The notes below the pieces were generated by a model. That model was not told where the DNA came from and did no database searches. It saw nothing but the letters and a program-made list of their open reading frames with translations. This document shows, piece by piece, positions 8,054-14,079 of a DNA stretch of 64,000 nucleotides (position 1 is its first letter; each line of letters begins with the position of its first letter). The DNA is from JALHFZ01 sp963674625 (lineage in GTDB: Bacteria; Synergistota; Synergistia; Synergistales; Aminobacteriaceae): the NCBI GenBank assembly GCA_963674625.2, contig CAXXXO010000004.1, positions 620,001-684,000 on the forward strand. Direction: 5' to 3'. The position numbers and the translations under genes are program-made.

Positions 8054-8842
8054 ATGAAAGAATCATCCGTTGACCTCTACGTCTTCAGCGGAACAGGCAA
8101 CACGCTCCTGGCGGCCCGGGAGGTGGCCGGCGCACTCAGGGCGGGGGGGAAATCGGTCCGTCTCCTTCGCCTCGAAAAGGGACTCCGTCCTCTCGAAGAA
8201 GGCTGCGCCCTCGGAATCGCCTCCACCATAGCCATCTTTTCCACCTACCCCTTCGTATGGAAAATCCTCCAGGACCTCCCCGAAGGCGGAGGCCGAAGCG
8301 CCTTTCTGGTCTCCACAATGGCGGGGGCCTCGGCCGGGGGATTCCGGGCTCCTCTGAAGCGCCTCCTCGAAAAAAAAGGATACCTTCCCATCGGGACAGG
8401 GGAATTTCTCATGCCCTCCAACTACGCCCGGAAAGGATCCGACAGGGGAAAAGACCGGGAAATCATCGAAAAAATGAAAGCCGCTGCCTCCGATTTCGCC
8501 CGGGAACTGCTGGAAGACAGGGCGGAATGGAAGAGAGGCACCCCTCTCTCCTCTTTTGCCTTCTGGCTGGCAGAAAGAAAGGCCCCGTGGAAGTTCATGG
8601 CGGGGAGGCTGCCCCTCGCCGTGGACCGGGACAAGTGCATTCAGTGCGGCAAGTGCGCAAGGCTGTGCCCGGTGAAAAACATCCGAATGGAGACCTGGCC
8701 GGTCTTTCTCGACCACTGCGTTTCCTGCCAGAGGTGCATGGCCTTCTGCCCGCCGGAGGCGATCTTCGTCCGGGGAAAGGACTATCGGCCCTACCGGTCC
8801 GCTGAATATGCGGACATAACGGCGGACGACGGCGAAAAATAA
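8054..8842 (+). CDS. EFR1-family flavodoxin-ferredoxin fusion protein
   Basis: 262-aa cytoplasmic electron carrier. Residues 1-165 are flavodoxin-like, with the FMN phosphate loop FSGTGNTLLAA near the N-terminus. Residues about 195-245 carry two [4Fe-4S] motifs, CIQCGKCARLCP and CVSCQRCMAFCPPEA. Such EFR1 proteins move low-potential electrons between ferredoxin and flavin-type acceptors. The ATG follows AAAGGAGGGAAAGGAA. A thioredoxin-like selenoprotein starts 19 nt downstream on the same strand, so this protein may supply its reducing power. A weak TACAAT -10 is seen at 8010-8015. Confidence 0.9.
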   Translation: MKESSVDLYVFSGTGNTLLAAREVAGALRAGGKSVRLLRLEKGLRPLEEGCALGIASTIAIFSTYPFVWKILQDLPEGGGRSAFLVSTMAGASAGGFRAPLKRLLEKKGYLPIGTGEFLMPSNYARKGSDRGKDREIIEKMKAAASDFARELLEDRAEWKRGTPLSSFAFWLAERKAPWKFMAGRLPLAVDRDKCIQCGKCARLCPVKNIRMETWPVFLDHCVSCQRCMAFCPPEAIFVRGKDYRPYRSAEYADITADDGEK

Positions 8843-8861
8843 GAGGGAGGTGGGATATCTC

Positions 8862-9191
8862 ATGGCAGCTCAGATGAAACTGTACATGGAAAAACCGATT
8901 TCATCGGTATGCTGAAGCGGCTTTCCCTACGGCAGAGAGGAGATGGCCTCCTTTCCGCAAAGGGCCGCCCGGGAGGCGGCGGGACCCCTGCTCGTCAAAC
9001 TGAAGGAAGCCTATGGAGAGGCCCTGGAGGTCAACATCTACGATCCCCGATGTTTTTTCTGGTTTCTCGACCTGGTTCGGTTCTCCATACGGGCCGAACC
9101 CACATGGATATTGAACGGTGCCCTTCTCTTCCGGGGGATCCCATCCTGGGACGAACTGAAGGAAAAAGTATACCGAATGCTGAATCCGTAA
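8862..9191 (+). CDS. small thioredoxin-like selenoprotein with a vicinal Cys-Sec pair (in-frame UGA = Sec18)
   Basis: Starting at the ATG at 8862 (GGGAGGTG about 10 nt upstream), the frame reads MAAQMKLYMEKPISSVC, then TGA at 8913-8915, then SGFPYGREE and on to a normal stop at 9191: 109 aa with Sec at 18. The second half looks like the end of a thioredoxin fold: a strand (EVNIYDPR), a helix, a likely cis-Pro EPTWILNGALLFRGIPS, and a last helix. A redox Cys-Sec at the N-terminal end of the first helix fits a Sec glutaredoxin/thioredoxin. A 7-bp stem-loop 20 nt after the UGA fits a bacterial SECIS. The open frame after the stop, the strong ribosome site before it and the redox position argue against a simple nonsense mutation. 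Specific family not recognised. Confidence 0.75.
8913..8954 (+). other. UGA selenocysteine codon and candidate SECIS hairpin
   Basis: TGA at 8913-8915; AGAGGAG (8936-8942) pairs with CTCCTTT (8948-8954) around the loop ATGGC, giving seven pairs including one G-U. The apical loop with GG lies 28-32 nt after the UGA, within the range of known bacterial SECIS elements. Confidence 0.6.
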
Positions 9192-9200
9192 TTTTTCAAG

Positions 9201-9238
9201 AAAAAACCGCCCTTCGGCCAGATGGCCGGAGGGCGGTT
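9201..9238 (-). terminator. rho-independent terminator of the membrane protein gene
   Basis: A 15-bp hairpin (9205-9219 with 9224-9238, loop AGAT) is followed on the minus strand by TTTTTT (9206-9201). It ends the minus-strand transcript of the gene at 9257-10519 and also separates it from the convergent selenoprotein gene. Confidence 0.9.
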
Positions 9239-9256
9239 CGTACTTCGAGGTTGGAA

Positions 9257-10519
9257 CTATTTCGCCAGTGTTTCGATGATCTGTCCCAGGTAGCCGGCGA
9301 GGACCACGGAGCCGATGGTGACCGTGGTGAATCCGCCTACGAGCATTTTCGGCAGAAGATGGCTCATGCAGTACTCCTTCTCTTCGGGGGTCTTGCAGCC
9401 CGCATTCGTCACCTCGTCGGTAAGGAGGAAGGTCGCGGGGAAACCGAAGAGGCACGTCACGGCGATGGCCGTTGCCATGGCCCAGGTGACCCCGAGAAGC
9501 TTCGACGTGAAGAAGGTGGAGATGACGATTCCCACGAGGGCGACGGCGAAGCAGAGGACCAGCGGAAAGACGAGTGAGCGGACAAGTTCGGGGGTGGCCT
9601 GAGGAAGGCTCACGAAGACGAAGATCAGGCAGAAGAACATGGCGTACCCCATGGCGTTCCCCTTGTCGAGGACCTTGTGCTCGAGAAAGCCAATCTCGTA
9701 GGCGACGATGCCGACGATGAGGCACATGACAAACTTGTGGATCTGAAGATAGGGAAGCCCCGCACCGAGGACCATGGCGTTGAAATGCTGGGCCAGGAAA
9801 AGGGAGAGCCACCCAACGATTGCCGTTTTGGCCAGAAGGACGAAGGGGGTGCGAAGGGGCTTCGGAAGAGCGGGGAAGACCTTGAAGGTCGGAACTTCGG
9901 GATCGCTCTTTTCTGCCTTGCCGTTCACATGCTCGATTTCTCCGGCCCGGAATTTGCCAAGGAGCCGTTTTGTCTCGGACTTCAGGCAGAGGGAGGCAAT
10001 GGGAAGGCCGATGAAGTTCTGCAGCACGAGGAGGAGGGTGGCGAAGACGGCGAGGTGTTCAAGGCCGACTTTTTTCGCCGCCTCTGAGACGATGATGGTG
10101 GCGACAATTCCGCCGGAGATGGGGCCGGCTGCCGTCAGGGCCATGTCTTTGCCGAGCATGGGGCCTGCGATGAAGTACAGCCCTATGGAGAGACCGATCA
10201 GGCCCGTGAAAGCGATGATGACCGTCTTCCACTCCTGCTTGATGTCCTTCAGCTTCATCAGGGTTCCCATGTGGACAAGTATGAAGGGAAGGCTCACCGC
10301 CGCGTAGGCAAAAGCTCCCGTGGCCTGGAATATGTTCTTGGGGAAGCCGATCCAGAAGCCGATGAGGAAAACGAAACCCGTGACAAAAATCATGGAGAAT
10401 ATGGCCTTAGTCTTGTAGGAGACTATGTCTCCCACGGCGTAGGCGATCAGAATAAGCATAAGCATACCGGTGTTGATGTCAGTTGCGTTGGCGAGTCCGA
10501 AATTCTCAAGGAAACCCAT
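9257..10519 (-). CDS. polytopic membrane protein, transporter-like (possibly glutamate:Na+ symporter-like)
   Basis: 420-aa integral membrane protein with about 11 hydrophobic segments, no signal peptide, and a central charged loop (about residues 205-235, GKAEKSDPEVPTFK). The segment AAGPISGGIVATIIVSEAAK in the fifth or sixth helix resembles the glycine-rich re-entrant loop of ESS/CitS-type secondary carriers, and the two halves look like an inverted repeat, but I do not recognise the exact family. The ATG follows GCAGGAGGGATACT. It is 80 nt downstream of osmC on the same strand and ends at a strong terminator, so the two may form one transcript. Confidence 0.7.
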   Translation of the reverse strand: MGFLENFGLANATDINTGMLMLILIAYAVGDIVSYKTKAIFSMIFVTGFVFLIGFWIGFPKNIFQATGAFAYAAVSLPFILVHMGTLMKLKDIKQEWKTVIIAFTGLIGLSIGLYFIAGPMLGKDMALTAAGPISGGIVATIIVSEAAKKVGLEHLAVFATLLLVLQNFIGLPIASLCLKSETKRLLGKFRAGEIEHVNGKAEKSDPEVPTFKVFPALPKPLRTPFVLLAKTAIVGWLSLFLAQHFNAMVLGAGLPYLQIHKFVMCLIVGIVAYEIGFLEHKVLDKGNAMGYAMFFCLIFVFVSLPQATPELVRSLVFPLVLCFAVALVGIVISTFFTSKLLGVTWAMATAIAVTCLFGFPATFLLTDEVTNAGCKTPEEKEYCMSHLLPKMLVGGFTTVTIGSVVLAGYLGQIIETLAK

Positions 10520-10599
10520 AGTATCCCTCCTGCTTCAGCATTTCTCTCTCTGCGTATCTCTAAAAGACCCTCGGTTCCTGCTGCGCTCTCTCCGCTTCC

Positions 10600-11001
10600 T
10601 TAGTCGATCACCACCTCCAGTTCGATTTTTCCCTTGAGGGAGTTGCTCACAGGGCAGACATGCTCCACGGCCAAGAAGAATTCCTCCAGTCGTTCCCGGG
10701 ATTCCGTCGATTCCACCCTCGCCTTCAGCGAAATGGTCCGAAAACCCTCCGCCGCAGAATACTCTCCATCCATCTCCAGACGGATGTTTCTGATATCGAG
10801 CCCTTCGTTCGCAGCCCTCGTGACCGCAACCATGGTGATGCACCCTCCCAGTGCAGCAAGGACCAGCTCCATGGGCTTCAGGGTATTCTCGAGACCGCCG
10901 CTTTTCTTCGACTGGGACATTACCACGGAATATTCCCTGGCCGCTCCGATAACCGCACGATCATCAGTCCGAACCGAAGTGAAAAGGCTCATGCTCCCCA
11001 T
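10600..11001 (-). CDS. OsmC/Ohr-family peroxiredoxin-like protein
   Basis: 133-aa OsmC-family protein, full length. The two redox cysteines are in the usual contexts: ALGGC (about residue 53) on the long helix and HVCPVSN (about 115). Members reduce organic hydroperoxides with thiol or lipoyl donors. The ATG is five bases after GGGAGGGG. Transcribed with or just ahead of the membrane protein gene. Upstream is the hairpin-rich non-coding region. Confidence 0.9.
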   Translation of the reverse strand: MGSMSLFTSVRTDDRAVIGAAREYSVVMSQSKKSGGLENTLKPMELVLAALGGCITMVAVTRAANEGLDIRNIRLEMDGEYSAAEGFRTISLKARVESTESRERLEEFFLAVEHVCPVSNSLKGKIELEVVID

Positions 11002-11157
11002 TTTTTCCCCTCCCGCCGGGAACTCGTTTTTTTCTGAATCTACTTAAATAACGCGATACATTATCGAGAATGTAAATTCAGGGTTGAGCAATTTTATCAC
11101 AGATTTCAAGGAGCGCAAATATCTCCTTGAAAAGCCAGGATAAAGAGATAAAAATCT

Positions 11158-11390
11158 CTATAAGGAGGAAATAAGGCACTTTTTCGAGGATCTGAGAAGT
11201 TTTCTTCGGAAGATACATGTAAAGAGGATTTTTTTTGCGGACAGGGAGGAAAATTCATCAAACAGGGTGTTCATGGCTCAAGAGAGCCCCGTAAGCTCCT
11301 CCGGCGTGAAGATCGGGGCAAAGTTCTTCCCGCCGGGGGCGCAGAGGAAAAAATGAAGGGCAGCTCTCTTTATGATGACAACTTATGATG
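11158..11390 (-). pseudogene. decayed C-terminal fragment of a DVU_1553-type AMP-ligase gene
   Basis: The minus strand reads ALHFFLCAPGGKNF, TPEELTGLS, a stop at 11280-11278, then AMNTLFDEFSSLSAKKILFT and RRKLLRSSKK. These align in order with the C-terminus of the ligase at 12090-13406 (RLFFSLYAPGRKF, VPEEFSDLA, LKTLITEFPSLAVKRNTFT, SELRPSSRK). Only about the last 70 codons survive, with two in-frame stops. It is a relic of a duplicated or previously longer copy. Confidence 0.75.
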
Positions 11391-11396
11391 ACAACT
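11371..11396. repeat. 13-bp perfect tandem duplication
   Basis: TATGATGACAACT occurs twice back to back (11371-11383, 11384-11396), inside the 5' side of the ligase remnant. Likely a replication slippage or repair scar. Confidence 0.9.
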
Positions 11397-11439
11397 GAAG
11401 AGTCTCAGGGCCGGAGAAGAAATAAGATCCTCCCCGATC

Positions 11440-11479
11440 CGCGGGAGAGACAGGCATTCTTCGAAAGCTCTCTCCCGCG
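11440..11479. other. perfect 11-bp inverted repeat with 18-nt loop
   Basis: CGCGGGAGAGA at 11440-11450 pairs with TCTCTCCCGCG at 11469-11479. There is no U-tract on either side, so it is not a standard terminator. Confidence 0.6.
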
Positions 11480-11499
11480 ATGAGGGAAAAGGGAGATCC

Positions 11500-11533
11500 C
11501 GGGACTGAGAGAACAATCAGATCGGCAGTCCCG
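11500..11533. other. perfect 8-bp inverted repeat with 18-nt loop
   Basis: CGGGACTG at 11500-11507 pairs with CAGTCCCG at 11526-11533. Same loop length as the neighbouring hairpin; no U-tract. Confidence 0.5.
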
Positions 11534-11593
11534 TCGGAACATCTTCCGTCCCGCATGAACTGCCCCTCTGCGGAGAAGAATCAGCCTGTCCTT

Positions 11594-11947
11594 TTATTTC
11601 ATTGAATGCATCCCGAACATATTGCCTTCTGTATCAATGGCCAATGCGATGAAACCGTATTCTCCGATAGAGGTTTTCTCTTTGAAAATTTGGCCGCCTG
11701 ACTCCACGACGCGGCCAGCTTCCACTGCACAATCATCGCAGCCGAAATAGACCAGGGTACTGTTTCCTCCAGAAGGCACGCCGGCCATTTTAACCAGCGC
11801 CCCCGCGTTCAAGGGGAAAGTCGACATTTCCCTTCCTTCACTCGCCATATCGGAGAATTCGATTTGAAGCACCGAGGAATAAAATTCCTTCGCTTGCTTC
11901 ATGTCCTGCACATAGATTTCAAACCAGACAACGGGACTGATTTTCAT
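11594..11947 (-). CDS. VOC-superfamily (glyoxalase-like) protein
   Basis: 117-aa single vicinal-oxygen-chelate domain protein. It opens with the typical beta-strand PVVWFEIYVQDMKQAKEFY and repeats the beta-alpha-beta-beta-beta module, ending IDTEGNMFGMHS. Family members include glyoxalases, dioxygenases and antibiotic-binding proteins; the second metal ligand positions look partly lost (no clear C-terminal Glu pair), so function is open. AAAGGAGAAAAATC precedes the ATG. Monocistronic, between the remnant region and the ligase gene. Confidence 0.85.
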   Translation of the reverse strand: MKISPVVWFEIYVQDMKQAKEFYSSVLQIEFSDMASEGREMSTFPLNAGALVKMAGVPSGGNSTLVYFGCDDCAVEAGRVVESGGQIFKEKTSIGEYGFIALAIDTEGNMFGMHSMK

Positions 11948-12089
11948 GATTTTTCTCCTTTCTGATTTCTTTCTGCCAGCGCTCCGGGGAACACTCTAAT
12001 TTTAGCATGGGCCGCCTTTCCGACAGCAAAGGGGGAAGGGCCGGCCATAAGTTTTTTGAAATTATTATCAGCAAACGACGCTGAAATTT

Positions 12090-13406
12090 TTAAACGAGAG
12101 AAACCATCCGTTTCCTGGAGGAAGGGCGGAGTTCACTTCGGGAAATGAATGTAAATGTATTTCTTTTGACCGCCAGCGAGGGAAATTCAGTAATCAGGGT
12201 TTTCAAAATCCCGGCGAGGTCTGAAAACTCTTCCGGTACAGGTTTCTGGCCTGCAAATTTTCTTCCCGGGGCGTAGAGGGAAAAAAACAGCCTCTCGCGA
12301 TCCTCCGCGACGGAATAGTCGCCGAGCCAAGGGAGGGTGAAGAGGGCTTCGTCCAGCCGGGCGAGGGGAAGGGGTCCGTCGGGAAGGGCGATTGCGTTCC
12401 TCAGGCGGCCGGTGGTCTCGATGCGCCGCAGGACCGAGCCGCAGGGGCAGCGTCCTTCGAGGAAACGGCCCCGGTCCCCCGTCCGGTAGCGGAAGAGGGA
12501 CGTGCCCTCGAGTGTAAAGGGCGTGACGATGATTTCGCCGGAAACTCCTTCAGGAAGGGGTTTTCCCTCCGAGTCCACGATCTCGAAGTAAAAGTCCCCC
12601 TCCATGACGTGAAACCCCTGTCCTGCGGGGCATTCCAAGGCCCCGCCGTATCCGAGCTCAGTCAGGGCGTAGTGGCGGAGCACCCTGCACTTCCAGCTTC
12701 GGGCGATACCGGCGCAGAGGCTCTCGGCGGCGAAATCGCCGCTCAGCAGGACCCCTTTCAGACCACAAGCTTGAGAAGAGGCCGGATGGCGGGCCAGGGA
12801 GAGGGCAAGGGCGGGCAGAGAGACGATGCATGCCGTCCTCGCGTCGGCCATGCGCTTCAGAATGATCTCTTCGTCGGGCGGCGGCCAGAGCCATTCACAT
12901 TCCATCCCCCCCTTCGCCAGCCCCCGGTGCAGAAGATCCCCGATGCTCCCGGGCCGCTCTCCGGGAAGGAGGACGAGGACCCTGTCACCCGGCGCGGCGA
13001 GGAGGGTCATCCCCTCCCGGAAGATCTCCATGATCCGTTCGAGATCCACTTCCGTGAAGAAGAGCCTCTTCGCCCTTCCTGTGCTGCCCGAGGTGGGAAG
13101 GGTGACGATCCGGGAGATTTCATCCCGGGTCACGGCGAGAAAAGACAGGGGATCGGCGGAAAGGTCCTCGGGGGAGGTCAAGGGCAGGGAGGCGTATTCC
13201 TCCGGGGTTCGGGGGAACTCTCCGGAAAGGGAAGGAAGCCTTTTTTTGTAAAAGGGGGAATTTTGCCTGGCGGAGGCGATTTTCCCTCGGAGCCCAGCCA
13301 GGATGTAGTCATCCAGTTCCTCCCTTTTCAGAAAGGTCCGGCCAGCCCGCCGGGCGGCCATGCGGTCCAGAGGGCAGCTTGTTTCAGCAGGGGCCGGAGG
13401 GATCAC
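12090..13406 (-). CDS. AMP-dependent CoA-ligase-like protein, DVU_1553 family
   Basis: 438-aa adenylate-forming enzyme related to phenylacetate-CoA ligase. The phosphate-binding loop is LPTSGSTGRAKRLFFT (about residue 107), the A5-type motif is HYALTELGYGG, and a RTGDRGRF motif is followed by a zinc-like cluster GRCPCGSVLRRIETTGR, as in PaaK relatives. It is shorter than typical ligases. The GTG start (13406) overlaps the stop of the C_GCAxxG_C_C gene; the frame is open further upstream but those codons are the antiparallel shadow of that gene. Last gene of the Mop accessory operon. The substrate it activates is unknown; possibly it processes the carboxylate made by the aldehyde oxidoreductase. 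Confidence 0.85.
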   Translation of the reverse strand: MIPPAPAETSCPLDRMAARRAGRTFLKREELDDYILAGLRGKIASARQNSPFYKKRLPSLSGEFPRTPEEYASLPLTSPEDLSADPLSFLAVTRDEISRIVTLPTSGSTGRAKRLFFTEVDLERIMEIFREGMTLLAAPGDRVLVLLPGERPGSIGDLLHRGLAKGGMECEWLWPPPDEEIILKRMADARTACIVSLPALALSLARHPASSQACGLKGVLLSGDFAAESLCAGIARSWKCRVLRHYALTELGYGGALECPAGQGFHVMEGDFYFEIVDSEGKPLPEGVSGEIIVTPFTLEGTSLFRYRTGDRGRFLEGRCPCGSVLRRIETTGRLRNAIALPDGPLPLARLDEALFTLPWLGDYSVAEDRERLFFSLYAPGRKFAGQKPVPEEFSDLAGILKTLITEFPSLAVKRNTFTFISRSELRPSSRKRMVSLV

Positions 13407-13867
13407 TCGGGGAGGGGCCTCCCCTCCAGGGGGTCGATGCCGTTCTCTTCGAGAAGCTTCAGAACCTTTATCCACACGGACCGCACCATAAGTCCGCACC
13501 GGCTGCGCCCCGAGATTTCCAGAATATCGCCGCAGAGGATGCTTCCCCCCGGTGTGGCCATCTCCTCCCGGAACCACTCCGTGAGCCGGCGGACCATCAT
13601 CCGGAAGGCGGGATGCTCCCTCTCGCCGTCCGCGCCCTTTCCTCCGTAGAGGCCCAGAAGGCAGGCTCCTCCCAGGAGGGCCCCGCAGGTCCCGTTGCTG
13701 TGGCCGAGCCCGAGAGCAACCCCTCCCATGGACCGGATCAGGTCGGGGTTCTCCCGCCCCGTCCGGCGGAGGGCGAGGAGGAAGAGGATCTGACTGCAGT
13801 GGTACCCTTTTCCCTCGAGGGAGAGAAGCTCCATCTGAAATTCGTCGAGATCGCAGGATTCCGTCAT
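13403..13867 (-). CDS. C_GCAxxG_C_C family protein, DVU_1555 type
   Basis: 154-aa redox-type protein with the cysteine spacing of the C_GCAxxG_C_C family: GYHCSQIL (about 24), NGTCGALLGG (about 71), then SILCGD and SRCGL further on. Four conserved cysteines suggest metal or Fe-S binding or electron transfer. ATG and stop overlap both neighbours by four bases, so expression is tightly coupled to the molybdenum hydroxylase operon. Cytoplasmic; no signal peptide. Biochemical role not established as far as I know. Confidence 0.88.
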   Translation of the reverse strand: MTESCDLDEFQMELLSLEGKGYHCSQILFLLALRRTGRENPDLIRSMGGVALGLGHSNGTCGALLGGACLLGLYGGKGADGEREHPAFRMMVRRLTEWFREEMATPGGSILCGDILEISGRSRCGLMVRSVWIKVLKLLEENGIDPLEGRPLPE

Positions 13868-14079
13868 TTGTCCTCCAGTATCTGTTCCACTTCATGCATC
13901 TTCCCCAGGGCCAGCTCCTCGGGGACGAGGGTCAGGCCGCAGGAAGGACATGAGGGAAGTTCAAGGGTGAAGACGCTTCCGAGGTAGGTGATCTCCGTCT
14001 TCCGAAGCTCGAGGGGGCAGCCGCAGTTCGTGCAGAGATACTCCCGGTATTTGCCGAAGGACGCCGAGAGCTCCTTCAC
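13864..14079 (-). CDS. small CxxC...CxxC redox/zinc-ribbon protein, DVU_1557 type
   Basis: 71-aa protein with two CxxC knuckles (YLCTNCGCPLEL and LPSCPSCGLTL), a rubredoxin- or zinc-ribbon-like layout. GTG start at 14079 is preceded by GGAGGAACC and overlaps the stop of the upstream dicluster gene. Likely a small electron carrier or metal-site assembly factor for the aldehyde oxidoreductase system. Metal identity cannot be read from sequence. Confidence 0.85.
   Translation of the reverse strand: MKELSASFGKYREYLCTNCGCPLELRKTEITYLGSVFTLELPSCPSCGLTLVPEELALGKMHEVEQILEDK

Larger units (their letters stand above)
11002..11593. other. 592-bp region without an intact gene
   Basis: No intact gene. 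It holds a perfect 10-bp hairpin at 11104-11132 (TTTCAAGGAG with CTCCTTGAAA), a smaller hairpin near 11144-11160, the remnant of an AMP-ligase gene, a 13-bp tandem duplication and two hairpins with 18-nt loops (11440-11479, 11500-11533). It is more AT-rich at its left end. Confidence 0.7.

Noticed and set aside
13407..13895. N-terminal extension of the accessory ligase
   Set aside because: The extra codons are the out-of-frame shadow of the C_GCAxxG_C_C gene and are Arg/Pro-rich; the GTG at 13406 overlaps its stop in the same way as the other genes of the operon.
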